From Periweissella fabaria (GTDB taxonomy: Bacteria; Bacillota; Bacilli; Lactobacillales; Lactobacillaceae), in contig NZ_CAKKNS010000001.1 in NCBI RefSeq assembly GCF_918814575.1, positions 539,319-603,318 of the forward strand: DNA of 64,000 nt, in the 5' to 3' direction. The notes under the pieces are model-generated. The model had not been told where the DNA came from. It worked only from the letters and a program-made list of their open reading frames with translations, and did no database searches. Below are positions 44,995 through 53,339 of the stretch, piece after piece (within the stretch, counting starts at the first letter, position 1; each line of letters begins with the position of its first letter). Both the position numbers and the translations under genes were made by a program.

Positions 44995-45666
44995 ATGAAA
45001 ATAGAATTAAAAAGTATTGATAAGGCCTATCAAAAGAGAACCGTTATTAAAAACTTTAATCTGACCGTACAAGATGGGCAATTTATTGCCATCGTTGGTC
45101 CATCAGGATCTGGTAAATCAACACTTCTTAATATACTAGGGTTGTTTGAATCACCAGATAACGGAGTGTACTTGATAAATGGACAACCAGCACCAAAAAT
45201 AAATTCAGCCGCTAGCAACAAATTTATCAGACAAAATATTAACTATCTCTTTCAGAATTTTGCGCTGATAGAAGATATGTCGGTCTATAAAAACTTGGAA
45301 ATGGCATTGAAATATGTTCCTGGTACCAAGAATCAAAAGCGCAAACAAATTCAGGAAGCCCTTGAAAAAGTGAACATGAATAAGCGTGAAGATGATTTAG
45401 TAGCTACTTTATCAGGTGGTGAACAGCAGCGAATATCAGTTGCGAGAGCTATTTTAAAGCCGGGAGACCTCATTTTAGCTGATGAACCCACGGCTTCTCT
45501 AGATGAAATGAATCGTGATATTGTCTTTAACCTTCTTACTAGTCTCAATCAACATGGAAAGACCATCATTGTGGTTACCCACGATCAATCGATTGCTGAA
45601 AAAATTCCGACGATTATTAAAATTGGTTCTAAGTCAACTGGTACTGACGAGCCTAAAATTGAATAA
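44995..45666 (+). CDS. ABC transporter ATPase of lactococcin-972-type module
   Basis: 223 residues. Walker A VGPSGSGKST, signature TLSGGEQQR, Walker B LILADEPTASLDE and H-loop VTHD are intact, in the MacB/LolD-like subgroup that serves bacteriocin immunity/export. It begins two bases after the membrane gene stop. The partner permease is the interrupted gene upstream. No bacteriocin precursor gene is visible upstream. Confidence 0.85.
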   Translation: MKIELKSIDKAYQKRTVIKNFNLTVQDGQFIAIVGPSGSGKSTLLNILGLFESPDNGVYLINGQPAPKINSAASNKFIRQNINYLFQNFALIEDMSVYKNLEMALKYVPGTKNQKRKQIQEALEKVNMNKREDDLVATLSGGEQQRISVARAILKPGDLILADEPTASLDEMNRDIVFNLLTSLNQHGKTIIVVTHDQSIAEKIPTIIKIGSKSTGTDEPKIE

Positions 45667-45682
45667 ATCAGTTTATTCGATT

Positions 45683-45719
45683 AAACGACTAGCTCGAGAT
45701 TCGAGCTAGTCGTTTTTTT
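45683..45719 (+). terminator. Terminator of the membrane/ABC module
   Basis: ACGACTAGCTCGA-GAT-TCGAGCTAGTCGT followed by seven Ts, 17 bp past the ATPase stop. Confidence 0.95.
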
Positions 45720-46017
45720 GCAATTCATATTAAAAAACGGATTTTTAAATACCACGTCGAACTTTCACTATTTAACAAAGAGCTATCCCTGAAATTAAAT
45801 CAACCCATCAACATGTCAAGAGTCATCTAAAAAAGGGCCCTAAATCTTTTACGATGTAAGGTCCAAAAACTCAATATCAACATCATTTGACAAAGATCCA
45901 AAAAAGCCGCCCTGAAGAACAATTCTTCAAGGCGACTTCTGCCATCTTTCAAAGATAGCGGACTTCTAGAACGAGTTATGTCACAGCCTTAATTCGCTAG
46001 CTTAGCATTACCTACTA
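45720..46017. other. Intergenic stretch with three stacked hairpins
   Basis: No gene. 45835-45864 pairs GGGCCCTAAATC with GATGTAAGGTCC and on the minus strand is followed by a T run. 45906-45936 pairs GCCGCC-TGAAGAA with TTCTTCA-GGCGAC, minus-strand T run: a good terminator for the GNAT gene. 45942-45961 is a third small stem (ATCTTTCAAAGAT). Two consecutive terminators suggest a short extra transcript on the minus strand. Confidence 0.55.
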
Positions 46018-46434
46018 CTATTGGTGATAGCGTAATAACCAGTACGGTTCATTTGCGGTATTTTCGACCACTTTAGACCAACCTAATTGTTCATAGAATT
46101 GTAACGCCTTTATATTTTGGCTTAAGCACTTTAATTCAAAGACCCCTTCGTCAGTTTGCAAAGCCGCCTTGAGTAGTTGCGTACCAATGCCACCACCTTG
46201 AAAAATAGGATCCACAAATAACAGATGAATAAAGCGGGTCGGTTGATAGATTGATATAAATCCTTGGACCGTCTGACCATCAGTAGCGACTAAAATCAAT
46301 TCATCTTGGGTATCGTGTTCAAAATCTTGCATGGTGAATTTATTATTTTTTGGTTCATCAAATGCTTTCCGCCGGGCATTAAGATATATTTGTGCAAGTC
46401 TAGCACTATCAGCCCTATGCATTACTCTAATCAT
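46018..46434 (-). CDS. GNAT-family N-acetyltransferase
   Basis: 138 residues. Acetyl-CoA motif A is IHLLFVDPIFQGGGIGTQLLKAAL (about residues 77-100, with the Q/RxxGxG/A signature QGGGIG), and motif B LSQNIKALQFYEQLGW follows. Substrate unknown. It is separated from the DUF3114-like gene by 35 bp and may share a transcript with it. Confidence 0.85.
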   Translation of the reverse strand: MIRVMHRADSARLAQIYLNARRKAFDEPKNNKFTMQDFEHDTQDELILVATDGQTVQGFISIYQPTRFIHLLFVDPIFQGGGIGTQLLKAALQTDEGVFELKCLSQNIKALQFYEQLGWSKVVENTANEPYWLLRYHQ

Positions 46435-46469
46435 CCATTACTACCTTCTAAATCTAGCGTCTATTAGCG

Positions 46470-47612
46470 TTATTCATTTTCATTACGATAAAAGCGATTA
46501 AACCCATATACTCGTTGCAATTCCAATTGGCGGCATTCTTTGACATAATCTTGATACGTAGCGAGGCGACTATCTTCCGGGATTATTTGCCACGCTAAAA
46601 AATCAGCATGCCCACCAATATTGACGATATCAATATAGCGCCCACCACGATTGTAGTCTTTTTCATAATGCCAATACCGCGTTGCTTTACGTCGTAACAG
46701 CGGATCGGCTGGGTGCTCAATATCCAGATTACGGTGACTACGATGACCCGGATTTCCATAATTAAACGATTCAGTATTTGCGACTTGTTCAAGCTCTGCT
46801 GGCGTATAATGCGCGGGATTACTATCAACCGTCCCATCTGGAAGCAAACGATAAACGTTCCATTCACTTATGAATTCACCTGTACTTAAATCAACAATAA
46901 ATTCGGCCATCTTACTGTGTTCTGATACTTGAACCTTCATATTTTTAGGAAATGTAAAGACTTTATGATATCGATTATGAAAATTGGCCCCCGTTTGATA
47001 ATCAAGTCCCAACCCCCATTCCTGGGCATATGAGCGGAGTTTATCATAATCAGTTACGCCCTGTTGGTGTTGACGTACATACGCAATGCATTGCCGATCA
47101 ATATAGCTTCTAAAGGCATGCATTTGATACGCTAATTCAGCTATATCGGTATTAGATTCCGCATAACTAACTAACGTATGCCATGGAAAGGCCGTCTGCA
47201 TCGTTTGTCGCAAAACACTTAAAAATAAACTAGTCGGTGCTAAATTGGGATAAATTTTATAAGATCCACTTAATTGCAAAAAATCATATTCATCACGTTG
47301 CGCATTTAACTGTTTAAGGACAAGTTGTAATTTTTGGCGGGCGGACAAATGACTGGCCGAAAACATTTTAGTATATACGGGTGAACCCACTAAGATTGTC
47401 ATCGTGTCCACCAATGCTTGTTGGCGTTGCTGTTGTTCTGGTGTTTTCACAAGCTCAATTGCATCTTTAAGATAGCGACAATATGCTTTAATCGCAGCTG
47501 TATCCCAACCGGCTGCTTGTAAGCGCGCAACTGTTGCTTCAGTTACCCTGATTGATTTAGGCATTCCTAACTGGTGTCGTTCTCGCCACATATGTAGCCA
47601 ACGTCTTCTCAT
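46470..47612 (-). CDS. DUF3114-like protein
   Basis: About 380 residues. Three ATG codons in a row (47618, 47615, 47612) follow the G run AAAGGGGGG; 47612 has the best spacing, so it is used here. No signal peptide or membrane segment. The C-terminal half has conserved-looking GANFHNRYHKVFTFPKN and RGGRYIDIVNIGGHADF. Resemblance to the DUF3114 proteins of lactobacilli is from memory. No function can be given. Confidence 0.55.
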   Translation of the reverse strand: MRRRWLHMWRERHQLGMPKSIRVTEATVARLQAAGWDTAAIKAYCRYLKDAIELVKTPEQQQRQQALVDTMTILVGSPVYTKMFSASHLSARQKLQLVLKQLNAQRDEYDFLQLSGSYKIYPNLAPTSLFLSVLRQTMQTAFPWHTLVSYAESNTDIAELAYQMHAFRSYIDRQCIAYVRQHQQGVTDYDKLRSYAQEWGLGLDYQTGANFHNRYHKVFTFPKNMKVQVSEHSKMAEFIVDLSTGEFISEWNVYRLLPDGTVDSNPAHYTPAELEQVANTESFNYGNPGHRSHRNLDIEHPADPLLRRKATRYWHYEKDYNRGGRYIDIVNIGGHADFLAWQIIPEDSRLATYQDYVKECRQLELQRVYGFNRFYRNENE

Positions 47613-47722
47613 CATCATCCCCCCTTTATCTTGTACTTAAAATGCTGGCGCTATTTCCTTAATTGTACCAAATTTACTAGCATCTATTTAACTAGGGGCT
47701 TGCTATATGAACATTCCTAAAT

Positions 47723-47753
47723 AAAAAGGCGAGCATCGAGCTGCCCGCCTTTG
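47723..47753 (-). terminator. Terminator of the XRE/TetR-like regulator
   Basis: AAAGGCG-GCA and TGC-CGCCTTT stem with T run on the minus side, 22 bp past the regulator stop at 47776. Confidence 0.8.
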
Positions 47754-47775
47754 ATAATAGCTATTTAAATCTCAC

Positions 47776-48522
47776 TTAATCGTTATCCAACCACTGATTA
47801 ATCTCAAATATTTCTAATCTTTGAATGCGTCTCTGAAATTTTTGTAATGATTCAGGATTTTCTTGACTCATCCATACAGCGACCATCGCTGTTACGGTAG
47901 CAACAAAGTACTCTAACGTTAAACTATCTGTTTTTCGGATTTCAAACTTTTCTAAAATAATTCGCTTATAGCGATTCGTGATAAATTTGACCCAGATACT
48001 ATTAATATAAGGCCTTGTATATACTAAGTTCAACACTAAATGTTTTTCATATAATACTGGTGCTAAACCATATATAAAAATCTTTTTAAGACTTTTATTT
48101 TTACTAATCTCTTGTTCAAAGACACCAACAATATTCTTATCCATGCGATTAATAAACGCATACACTAAATCATCAAAAGTGGCGAAATGTTGTTCAAGTT
48201 CAACTTGACTGATGTTGGCAATTTGTGCAATTTTAGCAAAACTAGGACTTTGACTAACTGAGTCAACCATACTTTGCTCAAATGCATCTAAAATACAATC
48301 CTTTTCTACTGCTACTTTGCTTTTTGTCGTCGTTGCAAAAAAATAATCAACCGACAAATTGTACTTCGCAATAATGGTAAACATCATTTCAGCACTTGGT
48401 TCACTTATCCCCCGTTCCCATTTTGACACCAATTGATATGAGACAAATAAATCTTCCGCTAATTCACGCTGTGTTAAACGATTTACTTTGCGTAATAACT
48501 TAATCCGTTCCCCAATATTAAT
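47776..48522 (-). CDS. XRE-HTH regulator with TetR-like C-terminal domain, apparent ATT start
   Basis: A complete XRE domain is encoded only if translation starts at ATT (48520-48522): INIGERIKLLRKVNRLTQRE then LAEDLFVSYQLVSKWERG. Nine bases upstream is AGGAGG; the frame is closed by TAA just before and has no ATG, GTG or TTG between. The first standard start (TTG, 48432) would delete most of the HTH. The remainder (from about residue 75) resembles a TetR-like helical domain with SFAKIAQIANISQVELEQHF. Total about 248 residues. Lone gene beside the accessory Sec locus; target unknown. Confidence 0.65.
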   Translation of the reverse strand: MNIGERIKLLRKVNRLTQRELAEDLFVSYQLVSKWERGISEPSAEMMFTIIAKYNLSVDYFFATTTKSKVAVEKDCILDAFEQSMVDSVSQSPSFAKIAQIANISQVELEQHFATFDDLVYAFINRMDKNIVGVFEQEISKNKSLKKIFIYGLAPVLYEKHLVLNLVYTRPYINSIWVKFITNRYKRIILEKFEIRKTDSLTLEYFVATVTAMVAVWMSQENPESLQKFQRRIQRLEIFEINQWLDND

Positions 48523-48915
48523 TGTTCTATTCCTCCTAATACCCGATTACATATCACAAAAAAATATATATGCAATAACATTTATCATGTTAAAACTAAC
48601 TTATTTGTTTATACAATCTTTATGCATAAATTGGTATTATTATTGATGTTGATAAGTTACCTATATCGATATAATTTAAATTTCTCTCTTTAAATTTAAA
48701 TTAAACCACTAAACCTTATATTATATATCAACTTATCTATCTGGCTTTATCGGATGTGGGGGAATGAAAGATCATTTTAATTAATTTAAAAAGACCTTTT
48801 GGCACATCTTTGTTAAAGTAAATTCGGGGGGATTTACTTTAAACTTAAAATATTAAACACAAAAAGGCTGGAAGAAATCTCTTCCAGCCTTTTTAACTTG
48901 ATTACCATCGACAAT
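48523..48915. other. Intergenic region with inverted repeat and terminator
   Basis: No standard gene. A possible minus-strand promoter for the XRE/TetR gene is TTGCAT, 17 bp, ATGTAA (48547-48575). On the plus strand GTGGGGGAATG (from 48756) starts a 6-codon frame. TTAAAGTAAAT (48813-48823) is a perfect inverse of ATTTACTTTAA (48832-48842) with loop TCGGGGGG. The terminator 48857-48894 follows. Confidence 0.5.
48857..48894 (-). terminator. Terminator of the accessory Sec operon
   Basis: AAAAAGGCTGGAAGA-AATC-TCTTCCAGCCTTTTT, a perfect stem with runs on both sides, 22 bp past the last gene stop at 48916. Confidence 0.95.
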
Positions 48916-49905
48916 TTAAACTAATAAACGCCCAGCATATAATGCCCCTTCCGCAAACAATTGATTCCAATAATCAAATTCAAAGGAAGATAATAGTAAT
49001 TCATTATTTTGAATTATTTGTCTTGAACCAAGAATTAATTCTTCTTGGATGTTTCGATGACTAAAGTTCTGTAAATACTGTAGTAAGTTATTAACTAACG
49101 ACACATCGAATTTATCAGCCCCTGTATGCATCAGTGCAACTTTGAGTTCTTCTAAAGTTTTCTTAGCTGACAATAAATCATCGGCAAAATATTGTAAAAT
49201 TGCAACATCAAACCAAATTCCAAAAACAATTTTTAAATCAGTTGTATGGTTGCTCTTTAATTGTTGTTTGATCCAGCTCATTACCAACATATAATTCGCA
49301 CTTCGTCCATATCCATCTTTAAGGTCCAAAGTAAAATCGACATACACTAAATATAAAATGACATCGAATAACGAAAATAACTCTACCTTTGCAAAATAGC
49401 TTTCTAAGCGTTCTTGCTCAACATTCTTTACATTATTACTACCTTTATATTCCAATGCATAATAACAAAGAATTAAGCGATATAAGTCATCTTGTTCCCC
49501 TAGTTTACTTTGTTTCATTAATTCTTGTTCTAATATGTGATTTCGCCCTTGCTTAGCCAACTTACTATTAGTACCTGGATAAACGGTGACTAATAGTGTA
49601 TCTAAAAATTCCTCTGTATGCGGAACTAATAGTGTTAAGAACTCAGAATTAGTAAGGCCGATAATTTTTTTGATTCCTAGCACGAATTCCAACGGTAAAT
49701 CAGTTTCGTATTGTAACCAACGATAATAGCGTGAGCGAGAAAGATTTAAAACTTTCTCGAATTTTTGCACTTTGATACCTTTGGCTTTACGAATCTTTTC
49801 GATTTCCTCCCGTTGAATTCCAACTGCCGTCACACCTGTTTCTGGAACTTCAAGTGTGGGACAGCGCTCGAATACAAGTCGACTTAAACCCAGCAAAGGT
49901 TTCAT
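48916..49905 (-). CDS. HTH regulator at the tail of the accessory Sec operon
   Basis: About 329 residues from ATG at 49905 (AGGGGG eight bases upstream). A HTH-like stretch IEKIRKAKGIKVQKFEKVLN then LSRSRYYRWLQYE lies at about residues 33-66, followed by about 260 residues that look all-helical, as in Rgg/MutR-type regulators with TPR-like sensor domains. I do not recognise a specific family. It overlaps the small membrane-protein gene region and so is co-transcribed with gtfA/gtfB. Role probably local regulation. Confidence 0.55.
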   Translation of the reverse strand: MKPLLGLSRLVFERCPTLEVPETGVTAVGIQREEIEKIRKAKGIKVQKFEKVLNLSRSRYYRWLQYETDLPLEFVLGIKKIIGLTNSEFLTLLVPHTEEFLDTLLVTVYPGTNSKLAKQGRNHILEQELMKQSKLGEQDDLYRLILCYYALEYKGSNNVKNVEQERLESYFAKVELFSLFDVILYLVYVDFTLDLKDGYGRSANYMLVMSWIKQQLKSNHTTDLKIVFGIWFDVAILQYFADDLLSAKKTLEELKVALMHTGADKFDVSLVNNLLQYLQNFSHRNIQEELILGSRQIIQNNELLLSSFEFDYWNQLFAEGALYAGRLLV

Positions 49906-49910
49906 ATAAA

Positions 49911-50084
49911 TCACCCCCTAAAATAACTGTAAAACTGATACAAAGTACTAGATAAAATAATTACTCCAACGATTATTGAAACAACTATTTGGACTTTGTT
50001 TCTTTTGCGCTCGGTTTTATCAAAAACTTCCTCACGCTCTTTATTAAATCGATTTACGATATCATGATCTAAATTTGATTTCAT
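49911..50084 (-). CDS. Small single-TM protein, Asp4/Asp5-like candidate
   Basis: 57 residues from ATG at 50084 (AGGGTGG upstream; a GTG at 50099 is an alternative). N-terminal 30 residues are charged and helical, then one membrane segment VQIVVSIIVGVIILSSTLYQFY near the C terminus. It lies between gtfB and the regulator. Streptococcal accessory Sec loci also carry tiny membrane proteins (Asp4, Asp5), thought to resemble SecE/SecG; position and size fit, but sequence homology cannot be checked here. Confidence 0.5.
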   Translation of the reverse strand: MKSNLDHDIVNRFNKEREEVFDKTERKRNKVQIVVSIIVGVIILSSTLYQFYSYFRG

Positions 50085-50123
50085 CGCTATATCCACCACC
50101 CTTTGGATACTTTATTAACCTTA

Positions 50124-50978
50124 TTATTTGCTAATAATTATTTTGTCATGTGCAATATCCTTCGGAATCTTATTCGCCATTTCTTCGCTCATAACGACGT
50201 GTTGCACATACTTAATTTGATTAGTCAAAATTTGAGATAAATTACCTTTGAGATGACCTGTCTCATCCAATGGATCTTCATTCAAATATAAGGTGTTGTC
50301 TGATGTTGTTTGTTCTAACGCAATTAACTCAATCCCCATATAATTAATCCCAATTGTATCCTTAGGACCAACTAATTTAGCTAACTGTGCAACATAAAAC
50401 TCAGCATTGTTATTATATTCTGCTTCAAACTGCTTCGTTTTTGCATTATAAACGCGAATATAATTTAAGTTACCTTCATAGAAAAAGTAACGTACGACGG
50501 CAAATTGATTTTCATCATAGAAGTCAATTTCTTGAATTTCGTTTCTTGTATAGAATAAATTACTATATAAGAAACCATCATTTGTATATTCTTCGATATA
50601 GTCTGTGTCACCACTTGCCGTTAAGTAACGAACTTCTTTAACAATCCGACGCGTGTTAGGATATGTTGAGACTTGCGCCACGGTAACCCCATCGTTAATT
50701 GCTGAAATAGAACCATCCCGATTCATCGTAATTGAAGCTAAGTCAATTTTAGGAAAATCATTAAAGAAATAACCTTCCTTAGTAGAATTGTACTTTACCC
50801 GACCAGTTAATTGATCAATTAAGCTCGTCACTGGAATATTTTCTTGTTCCTGAATTAACCCGATACTTGGGGATGGTGCAAGCATCAAAGCCGTCCCATT
50901 ATTGGCTGTGATTCTTTTTTTACTATCTGCCCAAATTTTGTTACCTGTATAAATAATGTTTAAAAGTTCATAGTTCAT
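50124..50978 (-). CDS. gtfB: GtfB-like glycosylation chaperone, short form
   Basis: 284 residues from ATG at 50978; the G run GGGGGG lies nine bases upstream, inside gtfA, whose stop overlaps the start by 11 bp. The N-terminal beta-rich add-on domain (about 50-230, with DFPKIDLASITMNRDG and VRYLTASGDTDYIEEY) is like GtfB/Gtf2, the partner of GtfA in O-GlcNAc transfer to the adhesin. The protein ends after LYLNEDPLDETGHLKGNLSQ and about 35 more residues, while GtfB proteins usually run to about 440. The C-terminal lobe is therefore missing. Confidence 0.75.
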   Translation of the reverse strand: MNYELLNIIYTGNKIWADSKKRITANNGTALMLAPSPSIGLIQEQENIPVTSLIDQLTGRVKYNSTKEGYFFNDFPKIDLASITMNRDGSISAINDGVTVAQVSTYPNTRRIVKEVRYLTASGDTDYIEEYTNDGFLYSNLFYTRNEIQEIDFYDENQFAVVRYFFYEGNLNYIRVYNAKTKQFEAEYNNNAEFYVAQLAKLVGPKDTIGINYMGIELIALEQTTSDNTLYLNEDPLDETGHLKGNLSQILTNQIKYVQHVVMSEEMANKIPKDIAHDKIIISK

Positions 50979-52410
50979 CAATCAAAGCCCCCCATTTTTT
51001 GGCCAATACACTATCTTTGTATTCAGAAACTGAACGACGAGCATTTCGAACTAGGCTCGTATAATTAGTCGCTAACATCCGTTCCCCTGCAGCAGCCAAC
51101 TCGTCAACTGAATAGTTATCATCATCACGTTTAAACTTCGCTAAAAAGCCATTTTCACCATCTTGAATAAGTTCAAGGGCACCAAATCGTGCGTTAAAAG
51201 ATAAAATTGGTAACGATGCACTTAATGCTTCAATATAAGTTAACCCAAATCCTTCTGAGAAAGATCCTGAGATAAATGCATCATATTGTGGATACACTTC
51301 ATCAACATGATTTGAGTGTCCCTTAAGTTTGATGTAACTATCTGCTGATAATTCAGCAATCACATCTTCAATTTTCTTTTTAGTTTCCCCTTGACCATAA
51401 ATATCAAGACTTACTTTGTGACCAGCATCATGTAACTTAGCAATTGCACGCACACATAAATCAATATGTTTTTCTTCTGCTAAACGTGATACACTCACAA
51501 ATTTGAAAATCCCATTTTTCTTCTTTTGAATTTTGGCCTTAGGCTTCTTATCACGGATTCCCCCCACAGGAATCGCAACAATCTTATCGGTATCTGCTGG
51601 AAAATCAACTAGTAAATCATCCCGTTGTAATTTTGTGGCAACGATTACGCGATCGACCTTGTCCATGTTCATTAACATGTATTCGTAGTAGTTATTCCAT
51701 AGGGGATGCTTAGGATCATCCCGATCTGACAAGTGATCGGCGTGGACTAATTCAACAATCTTGGTACCTAAATCACACATCTTGTATAATGCAACTTCTG
51801 ATTCTTCACCCCGGTCAATAATGAAGGTATTCTTACCTTCATAGAATGCATTCAATTGTTCAAAGAAAAACTTTTGTAAGGCAACTTCATTTTCAAAATA
51901 TAAATGTTTTCCTTTGAAATCAAATAAGTGCACATTTTTAATTAAATATTCACGATGGGGTTCATTGTCATATTCAAACATAATCATACGTTTGCCAGTT
52001 TCCGCATTAAAAATTTCCACCCGTGAAGTACTTACTAACAACATATTAGTCTTTTTAGGATCTGGAAATTTAACCATGTGTTCGATAATCGTTAAACCAG
52101 ATGATGTTTGTGTTGTGAACATCCGATTAGTATTGGTACCATCAATTACCATTTCTGAGCTCACTGCTTGTTTATAAAGTGGGCCGTGATCTAAATATTC
52201 ATCCCCGTAAACAAAGTATTCCCACATATTGATTACTTGGTCATTGCTAAGATTCCATGCATCCATTGCTTCGTGTAATTCACGTACTAATTCAACAAAG
52301 ACATACCGATATGGTAATCCTGCTTTATCAAATAATTTACCGCGATAAAACTGGGCATGTTCTACCCCAGAATTACCGATTCCCATTGCTCTATTAATAA
52401 AGAAATTCAT
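50968..52410 (-). CDS. gtfA: Accessory Sec glycosyltransferase GtfA
   Basis: 480 residues, GT-B fold. Starts NRAMGIGNSGVEHAQFYRGKLFDKAGL, the typical GtfA (Gtf1) opening. The C-terminal Rossmann lobe holds KFVSVSRLAEEKHIDLCVRAIAKL and EGFGLTYIEALSASLP, with the conserved nucleotide-sugar Glu-x7-Glu region. With GtfB it adds GlcNAc to Ser/Thr of the SRRP before export, in the cytosol. Ribosome site AGGGGGG. Lies 26 bp after asp3. Confidence 0.92.
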   Translation of the reverse strand: MNFFINRAMGIGNSGVEHAQFYRGKLFDKAGLPYRYVFVELVRELHEAMDAWNLSNDQVINMWEYFVYGDEYLDHGPLYKQAVSSEMVIDGTNTNRMFTTQTSSGLTIIEHMVKFPDPKKTNMLLVSTSRVEIFNAETGKRMIMFEYDNEPHREYLIKNVHLFDFKGKHLYFENEVALQKFFFEQLNAFYEGKNTFIIDRGEESEVALYKMCDLGTKIVELVHADHLSDRDDPKHPLWNNYYEYMLMNMDKVDRVIVATKLQRDDLLVDFPADTDKIVAIPVGGIRDKKPKAKIQKKKNGIFKFVSVSRLAEEKHIDLCVRAIAKLHDAGHKVSLDIYGQGETKKKIEDVIAELSADSYIKLKGHSNHVDEVYPQYDAFISGSFSEGFGLTYIEALSASLPILSFNARFGALELIQDGENGFLAKFKRDDDNYSVDELAAAGERMLATNYTSLVRNARRSVSEYKDSVLAKKWGALIDEL

Positions 52411-52436
52411 TGTGTTCCCCCCTATTTGCCCACATT

Positions 52437-53339
52437 TTAGTGGCTTGTTTGTCCGACCTTAGTCTGCTTTGAAATCCAAGAATTTTTGTGCAAACTTATT
52501 GCCATTTGATATAACTCGCGTTGCAATCCTGCTGGCTTTTCTAACTTCAACACATTGTCAATTTGCGTTCTGAGCAAGCGTTGAAGTCCCTCCGTTGCAA
52601 ACGATGACTGATTTTCAAAATCAAGCTGTTCTAACAGCGTGAACGATTGCTCATCATCTGCTAGCACAGTGTGCCACCAAGCCTTAATTCCTTGCAACAT
52701 TAATAATTGCTCCGAATTATCAAAATCAGCCAGCGTTAAGTTCCAAAATAACTGTGTTTCATCCCCATTATTAACTTGATACACTTCGGTTGCCGTATTT
52801 GTTTGTAAGAAAATAACTTTAAGCCGCTTATTAGTACTTAAGTTAGGCTTTACGCTAATAAATCCAAATTCATTATTAACGGTAATCTTGGTTGCACTGG
52901 CCAATGTTTCATCCATTAATAACAAGTTTTTGAAAACTAATTTTTCATGACCAATATTCATGATGCTTATTTCATAATGTGTCGCAGCATCGGGATAGAT
53001 GAACGTACCATCTAAATCATCAAAATTAGCATGCTCAATTTGTTGATCATCGGCACCGTAAAACCGAATCATCCAATAAACCCCATTGGCTGGTGTAATC
53101 GCGTAATCCATTTTTACAGCATATTCATGTCCATGTCGTAGAATCGGCAACGTTGGAAATGCACGATCACTACTAAAAGCACGTTTTGAATACCATGTCA
53201 TAATTGCTAAATTAGGTGGCATTAGTGGATTACTAAATTCCACATTATGTTCCAAAAACTTGATTTCTGAACCGTAGTTATAACTATCACCAAAGGCATG
53301 TTCCCAATTGACTTTATATACCGGCGTTATCGTCATCAT
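52437..53339 (-). CDS. asp3: Accessory Sec protein Asp3
   Basis: 300 residues (two adjacent ATGs, 53339 and 53336, after AAGGGGGC). Motifs NYGSEIKFLEHNVEFSNPLMPPNLAIMTWYS then LPILRHGHEYAVKMDY match the Asp3 pattern. Asp3 is a carbohydrate-binding-like component that forms a complex with Asp1 and Asp2 and is required for export of the glycosylated adhesin. Its start overlaps the asp2 stop (TAATG). C-terminal half is more variable than usual; length is longer than some streptococcal Asp3. Confidence 0.85.
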   Translation of the reverse strand: MMTITPVYKVNWEHAFGDSYNYGSEIKFLEHNVEFSNPLMPPNLAIMTWYSKRAFSSDRAFPTLPILRHGHEYAVKMDYAITPANGVYWMIRFYGADDQQIEHANFDDLDGTFIYPDAATHYEISIMNIGHEKLVFKNLLLMDETLASATKITVNNEFGFISVKPNLSTNKRLKVIFLQTNTATEVYQVNNGDETQLFWNLTLADFDNSEQLLMLQGIKAWWHTVLADDEQSFTLLEQLDFENQSSFATEGLQRLLRTQIDNVLKLEKPAGLQRELYQMAISLHKNSWISKQTKVGQTSH

